From: Pseudisothecium myosuroides
Lineage: Eukaryota > Streptophyta > Bryopsida > Hypnales > Lembophyllaceae
NCBI GenBank assembly: GCA_951799445.1
Contig: OX637287.1
Location: 49,505,724-49,569,723, forward strand
DNA length: 64,000 nucleotides
Direction of reading: 5' to 3'
Position 1 is the first letter of the stretch. Each line of letters opens with the position of its first letter. The notes below the pieces were generated by a model. The model had not been told where the DNA came from, made no database searches, and saw only the letters and a list, made by a program, of their open reading frames with translations. Shown here piece by piece: positions 11,275 to 23,600 of this stretch. The position numbers and the translations under genes were made by a program.

Positions 11275-11900
11275 GCATCCATCCCTCCAAAATACGCCAA
11301 TGCAATGAGGACAAGCAAGCCTCTGCTGTTCCACTAAACCCCCGACAATACCACAGTACCACAATAGTTTACATTACACACTTCGAGCCATCCAACCCTC
11401 CATTGCCACCGTCGCCTGCACCTTGCAATTCCAAACCGCCAAGGCAATCCCTTCTTGCCAACTTGCACACAATTCTCACAACGGTGGAACTCCTGAGAGT
11501 AAACAGAACCGTACGTGGAGACTAACTTATTTTGGAACGAAATTGTCGGTATTGTCTCTGCAGCAGGTTGAGATCCCCTTTTTTCGTCAATCTTCAATTC
11601 TGATGCTGCTGTTTGGATTTGAGAGTGCAAGGTGGTGTTTGGCTTGCGTATGAAGTTCGTAAGGGTATTTTGATGATCAATCCTTCGTTTGTTTTCTCGT
11701 GGTCGTGCTCTACCAACAACTATCATTTTCTCTCGAAGGGCTTCTCCGCAGGGTAGCTGGTGACCTCATGGAGGAAATGAATGTCAGTGGTGGCTTAGAT
11801 GGTTGTATGGTCAGACAAAGGCTTGGTACACATAGACCGCCATCCCCGAGGGCAAAGACTAGGCAAACACTTTGTTCTTTGTTGCTCGGGGGGTGCACTA
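11275..11900 (+). other. Conserved exon-like leader, copy 1
   Basis: Aligns with 50622-51860. Both copies keep an open frame containing KPPR-Q/R-SLLANLH-T/S-ILTTVEL and, further on, an ATGGAGGAAATG start with RVAGDLMEEM around it. It may be the 5' exon or promoter region of an unidentified gene; no family is recognised and copy 1 has no intact downstream gene. Confidence 0.3.
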
Positions 11901-14074
11901 TACAAGATGTTTCTTAGTAACATGCATTCGAGCCCCTATTACATGGGGGCTATGTAGGTAAAAAAATTTAATTTCTATAGTTTCCAATCTAATGGGCATG
12001 CGGTGTGCATTGAAATGTCACGGGATTGAGCAAACCCCGTACCCCATTGGCTCCTTCGTGTAGCACATTGATGACAAGAGCTGTGGTTGTGTAGTTATAG
12101 TTGATGGATGTAACGAGGTTGCTGATTTCAAATAGGATGTTGTTTGACCATTTCAAGTTTGTTGGACTTATTTGGATTTGGGTACAAGCATGCTTGGGGT
12201 ACCCCATAAACGCCGTCACACAATAAAATGCAGTGAAGTTTATTTCTTCAATGTAAATTAGGTTACAATTTTTTTTGTAGAAACTTAATTTTAATACAAA
12301 TTTACTTGCTTCAAGTAGAATACAATATGAAATCATCCAAAAAAATTTGCCTTAATTGATTAAAGTTGTTAATATGATTCCTGAAGCCCCATTCAGGATG
12401 CTGTCATAGTGTTTATTTTTCATTCAGGAATCAAAAAGGAATATAAATATTTAGTAGAAAGTGTTTTCAAATCACTATATTGGTTTATGATGTTTTAATA
12501 ACCAATTGTAGAAATCTATAACTCGATATGGGATATTTTTTTATTTTTTTATTATTTTTCAAATCATCCTAAATATAACAAGGAGGGGCTACGTTTAAAA
12601 GGAATTCAAAATTTGAGATTCTTTTGGATTTCATAATTAAAACATGAAAATTAAATCGTAAAGTAGTGAATATGCAAAAAATCATGGTAAAATTCTTGTA
12701 CATACATATATATTTTCCATTGATATGATATCAGTTGCTAAATCCTAACAAATATGAAAATAAAAAATTAAAGATTTAGTAGGTTTTGATTCATGAAAAT
12801 GATTTGACTATATGTGTTCTAACAATAACCAAAGTTTTTTAAAAATTACTCTAATTTTTATTTGTAAAATAGGCTAATCGAAAATTATTTCATTCTTGTT
12901 CCTTGGTTCCTAACTAGGGTACCCCAAGCGTGCTTGTACCCATTTACAAGTGGTTGTGGGTGGATGGAATTGTGGATGCTACTTGGTTTGAAACATCGTT
13001 GCCAAAGATGGGCTTTGGAGTGATCTTTGTTTGGAAGTCTCAAGTGTGGATTCCTTCAGTTTTGTAATTTTTCTGGGTGAGATTCTTTTGATGATATAGT
13101 TAATGGGACTCTTCCATGGAGTGTGAGTTGTGTCATTATTCTTGGGGAACTCAAGTGTTGAGCCTAATGTTTGGTAGTCTTTCCCATTTACTTATAGTTT
13201 TATTTGTAGGTGATCTTGTGCAATTTCTGACCATTATACTTAGAATAGTCTAAGGTTGTGAGATTGAATTTGTCAGGAATTTGTTCGCAACAGAGTGTGT
13301 TTGCAATATTGGACACTAGTATGAATTACTTGTGACTTAGAATAGTGGTGCAAGCAACTCACTTCCTTTGACTTTTGGCAGCACCCATAGTAATGTGACT
13401 AAGTTACCACAAATTTTTGGATTTGAGTCACTGCGTGTTCTTTTCCATGAGCCATCACCTTTGAGTTCTATTTTTGGACTTCAAGACTAAGATTGTTTTT
13501 TTTTGGATGTGGAATTTGGGGCGGAGATATATCACGGGGTGCACAACTTTCTCGTTGCTTATGTTCAAAAGATTTTTGGAGTTGATGGAAAGCTTGTAGC
13601 TGGTCATACTTATGGTCGATAAGTATAAGTTGCATGTTAATGACCGTGTATCATCTTGTGGTTCGATTCTGTTGCTGTCATTGTTTAGAATTATCGACAC
13701 ACGTTTGAGTTGACGTCCATGCTGCTAGGCTCGTTATCGTACTTTTGGGCAGGGATGTGGGACTATGCAAAGATTGCAAAACTTGCATGAGCTTAAACAT
13801 GCACCAATTATAAAAGTGCACTTCTATGAAAACTTTTGGCTACAAATGGCAGTTTGACTACCTCTTTGTATTCTTAATTGATGCTAGCCCATGTCGATGT
13901 TCCTGTATGGATTTGCTGGCCACATCGACTTGTATCATACAGTTTCATTGCATTCAAGTTTTGGAGACTGGGTGTCTTTCAAATTTTGGTGTTACCATAT
14001 TGCTTCATGTTGTATGTTGAACAACTATGTTGCAGTTTCTGTCCTTGCTAAGTTTGCTTTCTTATTCAGCCTAT
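11901..14074. other. Spacer between duplicate blocks; no gene recognised
   Basis: The 11994-12120 stretch is a repeat also found at 62162-62290. The 12900-13750 stretch is less AT-rich and intron- or UTR-like, but no convincing exon could be read on either strand. Confidence 0.4.
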
Positions 14075-14466
14075 TTAAGGTAGAGCCACCCATTCCCGAG
14101 CAATGACCCAATCCCGACCTATAGGTGCACTTATTTTAGAATTTTTCTTTTTTTTCAAGGTTGGAACTGATTAATACATACATGACACATGTCCCAATTT
14201 GTGAAAAAGAAAGTAGGAAATAATGATTAGGGAAAAAGTTCTTGAATGATCGGAATTGGAAGAGTCTAGACATTGGCTATGGATCCGGAGCACTTTTTGC
14301 CTCCCAAAATTCATATTAATTTCAATTCAAGCGATAAAATTACCAAATTCTTTGCAATCCCTGTCATTTCTATCAATGTACCTTTGAAAAACATTTGTTT
14401 TGCCTTCACTACTCCAAATCATGCCGGAATTCCTTACTCGGTTGGTTATGGGTGGCTCTACCTTAA
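14075..14466. mobile_element. TTAA-flanked MITE, GGTAGA family
   Basis: TTAA lies at both edges (14075-14078, 14463-14466). The inverted termini read GGTAGAGCCACCCAT at each end. The right end continues AACCAACC, matching the right end of 3955-4424 (AAACCAACC). It is about 390 bp and codes for nothing. Confidence 0.7.
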
Positions 14467-14559
14467 TGGATGATTTTGAGGGGTTTTCCATGTAAGTTAT
14501 AGACACCTATTATTGCCACAAATTACAATGGAGCAAAATTACTCCAGAGTACAATTTTA

Positions 14560-15018
14560 TTAACCCCTAAGCCCTCCAATGTCCAATTTTTGGATGACAA
14601 ACAAAATTATAAATGTGGAAGTATGTCAAGTGGTTCATTGAGCCAACATTGCATTGACTCTAGTTCAAAATTGGATTTGCAAAAATGAAGACTTAGATTT
14701 AAAGAAGACAAAAATTTCAAAAAATCACCATGTCTAGGAAACCTCATTTCAAATCCATTCCAACAAATTTTACTCAAAAAATGATAATATTTTGTTTGTA
14801 ATCAAACTTAGAAGGAATATTTAAGTTTTCCTTTTAAAATTTGTAAAACAATATTGGTGATAGCATTGGTGAATCTTCATGGATGGAATCTAAAATCAAA
14901 ATCTATAACTTTTATGTATATTGTATATGAATTCCAAAATATTCTTTTAAATAGTACTCTATGATGATTATCTTGAAATTGTGAATTTAGGAGAATGCTT
15001 TGGATGTTTAGGGGTTAA
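14560..15018. mobile_element. TTAA-flanked piggyBac-like MITE
   Basis: TTAA at 14560-14563 and 15015-15018 flanks inverted ends CCCCTAAGCCCTCC and, on the other strand, CCCCTAAACATCC. The 459-bp length and lack of coding make it non-autonomous. The CCCCTAA terminus is shared with the longer elements at 24173, 28630 and 49535. Confidence 0.6.
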
Positions 15019-15302
15019 GCATACAATATTTTCACTAGTCTTCATTCTTATGCTCAATTTTTTTTTTTGAAAAAATATTATCCAGAAAATTCTAGATTGG
15101 TAATTAGAAATATTTTAGCCAATTTTGATCGCCAAGCACAAATTGCATTAGCAGCACAAAATATATATGGAGGGTGGAAAATTTGCATTCAAGTATTAGT
15201 GTATCATGTGAATAGGTTGCACTTTCCAAGCTATGTCAAGACCACATGTGGCCTTGTTGACTCAACTTCCACTTTTTAGAATAGAGGAAGTACAAAACCT
15301 TG

Positions 15303-15455
15303 ATGGGCTATTTCATTAAAATGGCAATATTATTTAAAAATGGCATGAAAACAGTTCAGAACGGCCATTCTAAATCTATAACCGTCCTAGATGGTGAAAA
15401 TGGCGCACCGTCAAAGTGGCACTTGGAATACCGCCATTTTAAGGAAATTGCTCAT
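15303..15455. mobile_element. Short MITE related to 63275-63586
   Basis: The inverted ends read ATGGGCTATTTCATTAAAA and, from the right, ATGAGCAATTTCCTTAAAA. They resemble the ends of the element at 63275-63586. The flanks CTTG and CTTA may be a decayed 4-bp target duplication. Confidence 0.45.
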
Positions 15456-16253
15456 CTTATATTTAGCATGAATGAAAATAATTGAATATTTTAGAATTTG
15501 TGCTTGGATTCATGGATTCCAAACAAACTAGGGAAAGTCACAAGATACAAAATTCACCACTCTACATGCAAGAGGGGGAGAAGTTTACATTTTCATTGCC
15601 CGAGTAAAAAACTTGGAGTTTTTCATTGTAAATCCAACAAGTCGAGGGAAAGTGACCCTTCATTGCCCCAAGTATGTGGGAGAAATGTTAACATATGGCC
15701 CTAATTTTTAGTAATTAAATTTTGCATTTCATTACCTATCCTAGCTAATTTAGAGGTCTTTGATTTCCAATCTGCATTCCAATTTGGAAAATTGGATAAT
15801 TTGTGGTGAAACAAAGGATCTTTTACCTTAAGTACAACAAAATAATGGGGCAATCATTAGAAAAAATCTAGGCCCTGTAGAGGGTCATTTGACTTTTGGT
15901 TGCAATATAAATATAGAGGAAAAAAGAGTTAAATTTAAAAAATGTTTTTTTGAAAAAAACAAAAGATTAATAGAAAAATCGCCAATTTGACATGGTTCAA
16001 CTCGTGATTATTTGGGTTCCTAAATTTTTTTCATTTTTTTTAAAAAGAATTTTTTGGCTGTAATTGCAGTATTGTATGTAGTCAAATGGATCATAGTACG
16101 CTTGAAATTTTTTCTAATGAACTAAAATGGGGGGGCAATTTTCATTGATCGTTCAACAAAAGAAGATGTGGGCTAAGGTCTGCAAAACCCAAAATCGCCT
16201 CCAATCCGATTGCTTCTTCTACTTTTAGGTCTTGTTGCCTCTTGATTCACCCT
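15456..16253. other. Spacer with no recognised gene
   Basis: AT-rich sequence with simple runs. A short hairpin (ccctcatgatgaggg) lies at about 16249-16263, where similarity to the left edge of the duplicated block begins. I see nothing else. Confidence 0.4.
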
Positions 16254-16536
16254 CATGATGAGGGGTATGACCTTTCCTTCTGTGCGGTTTGGAGCACAAG
16301 TCTAATAGTTACTATTTGACATATATGTGGACTGAGTCAAACGATTCCATGGCATAAAACACAGCCTCAGAGGTGTCCTCCATCAGAGTTGAAGGAGGTA
16401 CAGGCACAGGATTCAATGTTGTAAAGAAGAAGACCACAAGCTGCACTGTGGACCGGAGCAGCGCTTGATTGCACAAATTTATGGTCATAGGTGTACATGT
16501 TCACGTTGAGCCAGGGAAGCAGCTCCTCCTACATTT
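16254..16536 (-). pseudogene. Unidentified gene remnant, copy 2
   Basis: Paralogue of 1709-1971. The minus strand reads EELLPWLNVNMYTYDHKFVQ before indels break the frame. It keeps the Trp that is a stop in copy 1, so the ancestral exon was open. The family is not recognised. Confidence 0.4.
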
Positions 16537-16803
16537 CGTTAAGCACTATCCGTCAGACTTCCTTTAGAAAATCAACCGGATTACCAGGCATAACGAACCC
16601 GTAATAGTACTTGGCACTGGTAATAGTGCCTGGCACTATTACCAGTGCCAGGCACTATTACGGACGTGCTTAACGAAGCGGGAGACCCTCACACGCGGGC
16701 CTCCCGTCGTGTGAAGGCCCCGCCCCTCAGGTGCGGGCTCCCGCCCTCGCCTTCGAGGCAGGGCCTTCACACGACGGGAGGCCCTCGTGTGAGGGCCTCC
16801 CAC
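16537..16803. mobile_element. Compound GC-rich hairpin insertion
   Basis: Absent from copy 1 (between 1976 and 1980). It has two parts. First is a 139-bp unit, 16537-16675, with ends CGTTAAGCAC and GTGCTTAACG and an inner 17-bp perfect inverted repeat (16621-16637 with 16644-16660). Second is a GC-rich hairpin with 41-nt arms, 16680-16720 and 16761-16801, matching at 39 of 41 positions. It contrasts strongly with the AT-rich surroundings and encodes no protein. Confidence 0.6.
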
Positions 16804-16850
16804 TATACCATATAGTTTAAGTGATTGCCCCCTAGTTGCTCAGCACATGA

Positions 16851-16868
16851 CACAGGGAGACCGGCAGG
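16851..16868 (+). repeat. Left terminal inverted repeat of the CACTA element
   Basis: CACAGGGAGACCGGCAGG directly follows the TGA at 16848-16850 and is the exact complement of 40221-40238. After 18 bp the two ends diverge, although both continue GC-rich with runs of G or C. Confidence 0.9.
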
Positions 16869-16992
16869 GGGTTACCGTGGGGGGTTAAATGTTTCCAAAA
16901 CTACACTAAAGGGGGGTATTTTCAAATACCCCCCCCCTAAACTGCCATTGTGACTTCACCCCCCCGGGTTTTGGGAAGAACTCAGCTGCCAT

Positions 16993-17220
16993 CGGATGAA
17001 ATATCGACAAACGAATGACACATTTTTGGATGAAATAATTTTTGGATGGATGAAATTATGTTAGATGAATGACATAATATTGGATGATTTTTTAATTGGA
17101 TGAATGAAAGATTGTCATTCGGATGACAAATTTGTGAATGAATGATTTTGGATGAATGATTTTCTGTGGATTGAAATATGGTCTGTGGATGACAGAAATT
17201 TGGATGAATTCTCTTGGATG
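16993..17220 (+). repeat. Left subterminal GGATGA repeats of the CACTA element
   Basis: The motif GGATGA, often inside TGGATGAA or GGATGAATGA, recurs about nine times in this 230-bp stretch. CACTA elements carry short subterminal repeats that bind their accessory protein (TnpA in En/Spm), so these are candidate binding sites. No matching cluster is visible at the right end. Confidence 0.6.
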
Positions 17221-19522
17221 GCTACTTTGCGGCAGATGATCACTGAAGAAATATTTCAGCTACATGGAATCATCATAGCCTAGCAGCAGTGCAACAAAAA
17301 CTCATGGATTACACGTAGTGTTAAGATGGACAGAAGATACCCAAAACCGAATTCAATATTATTGTAATAGTGAAAGATCAAATTGACATCTTGCAGCCTT
17401 CACTGGCATGTTCAACTTCTACCCTACACTAACGGCAACAAGTTGTTGACCTCATCCTCCTGCGTAGTTGTCACCACCAAGAAGGGACTAGTCTTTCAAT
17501 CAAAAGTTTGACGGAGCAGCTTCAAACGCAGGGTTGAAGTGTGTGGCAAGAACAAAGCCAAGATGCATGCCATCAACAGCAACACTCATTATGCCGGCAG
17601 CTTATCCAGCTCCTTCATCAACAGGAAAAAATACCAGTAATGGCACTCTTGAAGGTCTCTTTGTTCCATTCAATATGCACTGGGGAGGTCGTCCTTATCT
17701 GCATCAGAAACAGGCAACACTGTTTCTCAGAGTATTCCTTAACTATATATTATCTGGTAATAACTTATAGTTTTTCTCTAGATGCAGATTCTGGGGCCAC
17801 ATCCAATGACAAGGACCACAAAAGTTGTGTTTGATTTCGAGGCTTACAAAGACAATTCAGCAACTATTGAAGCCGATCAGATTTGGATGCGTTATTCAAC
17901 ACATGCGATGAGGAGCTGCAAGCTGAAGTTGACATTTACAGTGCAACAGAGATTAGCATCAACAAGTTTCAATCTATTTCAAGGACGCAACGAAGACATT
18001 AGAGGAGGACTCCTTATCACCCCAAATTTCAACAGTTGACAAAGCTCATACAACATTGTGATGAAGTCATGCGTATCTGACAAATTCACTACGATGGTCA
18101 AAGTAGTGCAGACACCATTAACCAGACTATACAACACAGTCTGCACAACAATAGGATGTTCCAAAAGAAAGATCACCTTCTCTTCCGGATTCTCTGGGAT
18201 AGATTCTGGAGATAATTTTGGACTCCCAATTGGACCTTGGGCTCTGGGCAGAGCTCCCCAACAAAACCATCTGCGAGACTCACAATGGAAAGCAATTCAA
18301 ACACCAGCTCTTGATCAACATGGAGAACATGCAACAATAATCAGGCTCTCAAAACATCTGCAAATCAGTCTACAACTTGTTACTCAACAACCAAAGAACC
18401 CCTGTTAAAAAATCGACATGAAGAATGAATTAATGACGACCGTCAGCATTGCAAGAAGTGGCTTCAAGTATGAATCTCAGGTCAACTCTCCAAATAGGTA
18501 CACCTTTTAAATACTGCACATATATCTTTGCAACAAAAGAAGGAATGACACCAATTGATGAGTTCAGTGTTCTTATTAATATGCACCTATGAAGTGTTGA
18601 TTCCCAAAATCTCTCTCATGTATGAACCAAAGCAAATGGAAGAGATGATTATCGCCATTTCTAGAGCACTTAACGTACCGTGAAGATAAATGCCATTCCT
18701 CCAGTTCCAAACTCATGAACTAGACTTTCACTTCACTTGGTCGAAGTCACCTCATCTCTACACACAAAAATTCTCATGTTAATTCAATAATTTTGAAGCT
18801 TAAGACCTCAATTAGAAATTTAAATGCCGATATTCAGAATGCAACCAAGTTTCTTTTTTGTGCTCAGTCACCCCCTTCATAACACCATCACACAAAGCAA
18901 TTTCAGTGAAGCTTGCCCATTATTGCAACTACTGCAACAAAATCGAGGAATAAAAATTTGGCTAATTTCTAAAAACAATGTATAGTACTCCAACAAATAA
19001 AACAACCATCACTCCAAACAATGAAACAAACAATCTTAATCAATAGATTTTCATAGGTTCAATGCCAAACAATAGCAATAGAAACCTCTTTGAATCAGAG
19101 CGCTTAAAAAGCAATGCCAAATAACAAAATTGTACCAGGCAGCTGAGCTGCAGAAATCTTAATTGTTAATCACATTCAAACCCTAATGTTCTTTCTCTTG
19201 AAAAAGCGCAGTAATTCTTGCAAACTCAGAAAAGCATATGACGACACAACACCCACCCTTATCCTACCCTCATCACAAAAATCCATGTAATAAGAGAACA
19301 AAAAGTGTCATCAGAAGAGAACACAAATAGATCATTACTTTGACAATAGGGAACATCCCCCAAACATCATATAAAAGATTCCAATGGTCTAAAATAATGT
19401 GACACAATACACATTCCTTCAAACTGAGATACATAATTTCCCAAATTCACCATAGTCAGAGGAAGGTTGCTACCAATGAATGCAAAGAAAACACTCCTTC
19501 AGAACAAATTAAACCTTCTACA
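17221..19522. other. Exon-like but unassigned region inside the CACTA element
   Basis: Base composition is less AT-biased than the neighbouring filler. Protein-like stretches appear in shifting frames (for example 17782-18036 and 18058-18405, plus strand). No single splice model holds them together and I recognise no domain. It may be a decayed captured gene or the far 3' region of the minus-strand gene at 19523-20675. Confidence 0.3.
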
Positions 19523-20675
19523 TCACTCAGGTTGATGCCCACCTGAAGCATGCGCAGGATTTGTTGTAATACTCTGCGTTTGAGTTCCCATCCTGTGCAA
19601 CAATTCACACAAATGTAATGACCATGACATTGACAATTAGCATTACAGTGGAAATCCAAAATGCTTACAATTCTAACCACTTTAAACAAGTTGAAATCAG
19701 AATTCCACCCTATAAGTGATTCTAAAGCTTTCATTCAATTCTAAACTCAAAATCACTATCGGTGACTCCACAAAGCACAATGCCAAGTAACACATACAAA
19801 TTCAATACGAACTAAAAATCACCACACAGTTAAGGAAGGAATAAATAACAAAATGTAAGCCTCAAATAAAAAATCTCAAAAGTCACAGTCATTCTCACCT
19901 TCTTCTCTCCCTGTAGTATTCGGCTAGCAAGTGCATCCTTTCGGCGTCCGTTTTTGACGTGTATCCATCAAATCGTCTTTTTTGAGGGATAAATTTCTTT
20001 AGTTGCTTTATTTCACTAAACAGCCTACCTCTCACTGTATGCACATTTGCATTTAATTCCTCCATGACCAATCTTTCATCGTCACTTTCTACATCTATAT
20101 CCATAGGAACACACGTTGAAGGACTCACATGATTTGGCTCCTCCATTACTTCATTCTCCTTCTCATTTTCCTTCTCTTCACGTATTTTTCTGTTTTTTCT
20201 TTTCCTCAACTGATTCAATTTCTCCACTAAATGTGTTACAATATCATCCACCTCCCATGTCATACTAACACCTCCAAAAATTAACGGCTCCATCAAATCA
20301 CTTCCACCAATCTTCATAAAACATATTCTTCTCAACCAGTCTCGTTTAGTTTCCCCATTTTCTTGGGGACAATGTTCCTTAGCATATTCAAGCCACTCAT
20401 TTGCTTTTCTCATATTCCTATTGTACTTGAACCATTCCGAGGTATAATGGTCACGCAAAAACATTCGCCCATATTTTTTACCTTGCACCCTGTGAATCAA
20501 GGGAGGTGGCCTGAAAAGCTGATCATACTCAGGTATAATTCTTTCCCCAAGATCACGTGGCACAGCTTGTGACTGAAAGACTACAACTTCTGACATTCTT
20601 TGAGTCGAAGGGACGAAAGGTAATACACGGTTCACTCTTGTTTCTCTAAAAAGACCTTCACCTGCATAGTCCGCT
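19523..20675 (-). CDS. Unidentified spliced gene carried by the CACTA element
   Basis: Two exons are supported: 20675-19899 and 19592-19523. The donor follows AGAAG at 19899 and the acceptor CAG precedes 19592. Joined in phase they extend the long frame by RMGTQTQSITTNPAHASG and stop at 19523-19525. The main exon opens upstream of its first Met at an acceptor near 20676, so at least one 5' exon is missing from this model; a good donor (ACT then GTAAGTACC) lies near 21078. The roughly 280-residue product has no domain I recognise. It contains an aromatic- and basic-rich N-terminal half (WFKYNRNMRKANEWLEYAKE), a Lys/Glu-rich charged stretch, an acidic MDIDVESDDE segment and a basic C-terminus. 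It could be the element's accessory DNA-binding protein (the TnpA role) or a captured host gene; the sequence does not decide. Confidence 0.55.
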
Positions 20676-23600
20676 CTAACAATTTAATATCCATCCTTTC
20701 AAAACTTACAAGAAATGAGATTTTAAGACCCTACATATTATAATTAAACCATGCATTCAAAATAGAGAGAAAAAAACACAAATTACCTACTCATGAATTA
20801 CTACAAAATATTAAGCGCAATTTAAAATTTTTGCTTCATTCACAATTTACATCAAAAAAACATTAAAGCTGATGGATAGGATTTGGATTCAATTCCATAC
20901 CAGTGATGTCCACAGCTTTTATTCCTTAATCTCGAATTTGTAAGCACTTGAACTGCAAGATCATAATTTTGAATGATTAAAACAATATGGACACCATGAG
21001 TTACAATAAATGGCCATAAAAAAAGATATGAAAAACTTAAATAAAAACACAAGTCCAGAATGAGTGAAGGTACTTACAGTAATTACGAATTCAAACACTT
21101 GCAATAACAGACGACCAGAAAGAGAAGACGGCGAAGACAGTGACAGAAGGCGGTGAAGAGGTTTGCGACAAGCTGAAGGCGGTGAAGGCTCCAGGAGAAG
21201 TTCGCGACGGGGTCGAGGCGGTGACGACGAAGCAAAGCCGTCTGCAGAGGAGGATTTCTAATGCAATCGAGGAAGGCACGTGTATGGTTAGAAAACGACT
21301 TCCTTTTTTAAGGAACGCTCCACTAAAGGCGAACTTTGGTAGATTATGTGAAACTCAGGGAACTGCAGGGAACAAACGCCGGGAACGACTGCTCGTTTTG
21401 TTTTAGGGTTCGATGCTCTGGAATCGCTTTTGTGTATTCTCTTCATCTTCTGATGAATTCGTCTTGGAGGCTATTGGCTATCCTGAATCTCCACCCCGGC
21501 GTTGCCCATCCTGCTCAGACAAAAAAAAGCACATTCAATAAATTGATTGAAATTAAAATGAGGTTTAACTTGATGATGAGCGACACTGCCTACGAGAAAA
21601 AGGCTAGCAACTTTCCTTGACAAAGTGAATTCGATGCAAGGGAAACGCTCTGTTAGCATATATATGTCTGATACTTTTTAGGATCGTCGACTGTGTCAAC
21701 ATACACCTGCAAAACCATGACAACCATAGTATTCTATATTTACAACTTCGCTTACATCTTAAATTACTCACATACATTTGAGATGATCTTTGCCAGTTAA
21801 AGTTTGCTCAGCAATGCAACTAATATTACTGAAACTTGGATGCAACTTGTTGCAAACCTTTGATAAAAGAACTCCCAGATTTAAAGTAAACCGAGTCAAA
21901 CCCATAGCCGACTCAAAGGAGACTATATTGAGGACTTCTTTCCTTCCTACATAAAAGAATCAAAATTGCAATTAGATAAACATAGCAAATGTGCTCGACC
22001 CAAGATTGAAGACATACTTGATTGAATATCGCCCATACTTTTTGTAATTCCAACTTCAATGCTCCAGGCAAACTGAAAAAATTGCTCAAATTCAAAGCAT
22101 TACAACTGGGATGTATGCTCAATACATTAATCTTCTAGTATGACCTGGGACTTGATTTATATGCATTCAACTATATCAACACACCATGAATTGATGCTTC
22201 TGCAGTTCAATGATTACAAAGGTACTCATAGCAATTAGCTCTTTCCCAAATCCAAATGAATGCAGATACAATTTTATTCTCACCAGACGCATGAATCCGC
22301 TAATCCTCACATCGATCGCCATCCACAAAGAAATAGAAACCCTCGAGCCAAGCAAAGAGAAACCCAAAATAGTAAACAACAACTCATACATCAATTAGGA
22401 CGTCTTCATTCTCCTCTACCGGCAACTTCTTCCACCTTTGTGATGGGCGTCCTAACCAACAGCAAAGACCTACGAGATTATTGACAACATAAAGAAACAC
22501 CCAGTGTACCTGCTCAAGAATCAAATTCAAGCCCAGAAATCTGAAATTCAAACCAGAGAACGTTCAGTTACATCATCCACGAACAGAACGCAGAAAACCC
22601 ACGACTCAAGCGATAATGATGACCCTGGAATAAAAACAATACTCTCGCACTAGAAATCAATAGCTTTGGCTTCCCCTATTTGTTTCGAAAGTTCAACCTA
22701 GTCATGTCCTCACAAGAGACTGTTTTGTAAAAGCAACTGAAAAGCCCTCAAACCAACTAAGGAATCATGAACCCCAAAGCTTAGGAAACACTCAGAATTG
22801 TACGACCTATTCGAACTGCAAATTTTCACAAGTTTTTTTTTAGGGCAACTCAAGTACTGTCGAGCAATTATTCAAGATTTGGGAAGAAGAGACTCACTAC
22901 TGCTATCGTTGTTCTCTGATGCCGTATTAGTAGAAGATTGCCATAGCTCCTACATTCTAATCGTCATAACGCAGATACCTACACCCGATCACCACATGTT
23001 CAATTAAAAGTGGCACAAACTTGCAGAGCTCCTGCTGTTCTACAAATTCATGGACAAGTCCGGAGTCTAATGCAATGCTACCTTCAAACTAGAGGATTAA
23101 CAACAGTTCTAAGAGCTTGTCATTGAGCCTACATGGTGCAATCCAAACCCTAAATGGCGACAAGATGAGTCTACAAGACTGGAGCAACATGAAATTCAAA
23201 ACCTAAACTTTGAGATCTGTCTTCAGGAGCATTCACAGGTCTATTCTGAATGAAATAGTTTGGTACCAGGGTGATCACGATACCAGGGGCATATAATACG
23301 TGCCATTTGGAACTATGAAATTGAGGTTGTAAGCTTAAGGTAACAGGCTTTGAAACCGCTCATCAAATTAGGGCTGCTCCGCCTTTTTCATGTATTCGAT
23401 TCAATTGTAATATTTGTAGCTCATTTTCCGGACAAAGAGAAATAGATGAAGAATCTAACACAAGTGGTTTCATATTTTTTAAAGCATTATTGAATTACTT
23501 ATGAATTTCCAAACAAGTTCTGTTGTAGGTACCTATTTATGGCCCTAGTTTTTCCATAAACTTGTTCCCTTGCAACTTCTAAAGAAAGATGGTGAAAGCA

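Larger units (their letters stand above)
1709..11890. repeat. Large direct segmental duplication, copy 1
   Basis: This block aligns in order and orientation with 16254-16850 plus 40239-51860. Matching anchors include 2014-3958 with 40239-42213, 4421-5650 with 42211-43440, 6400-10205 with 45510-48205, 10205-10440 with 49440-50620, and 11275-11890 with 50622-51860. Differences are mostly clean insertions of mobile elements in one copy only. The part around the DJ-1 gene is nearly identical; the AT-rich part beyond about 6 kb is visibly more diverged. Confidence 0.85.

Noticed and set aside
17534..18408. Possible captured gene in the left part of the CACTA element
   Set aside because: Protein-like words occur in different frames and no set of splice sites joins them; kept only as an unassigned region.
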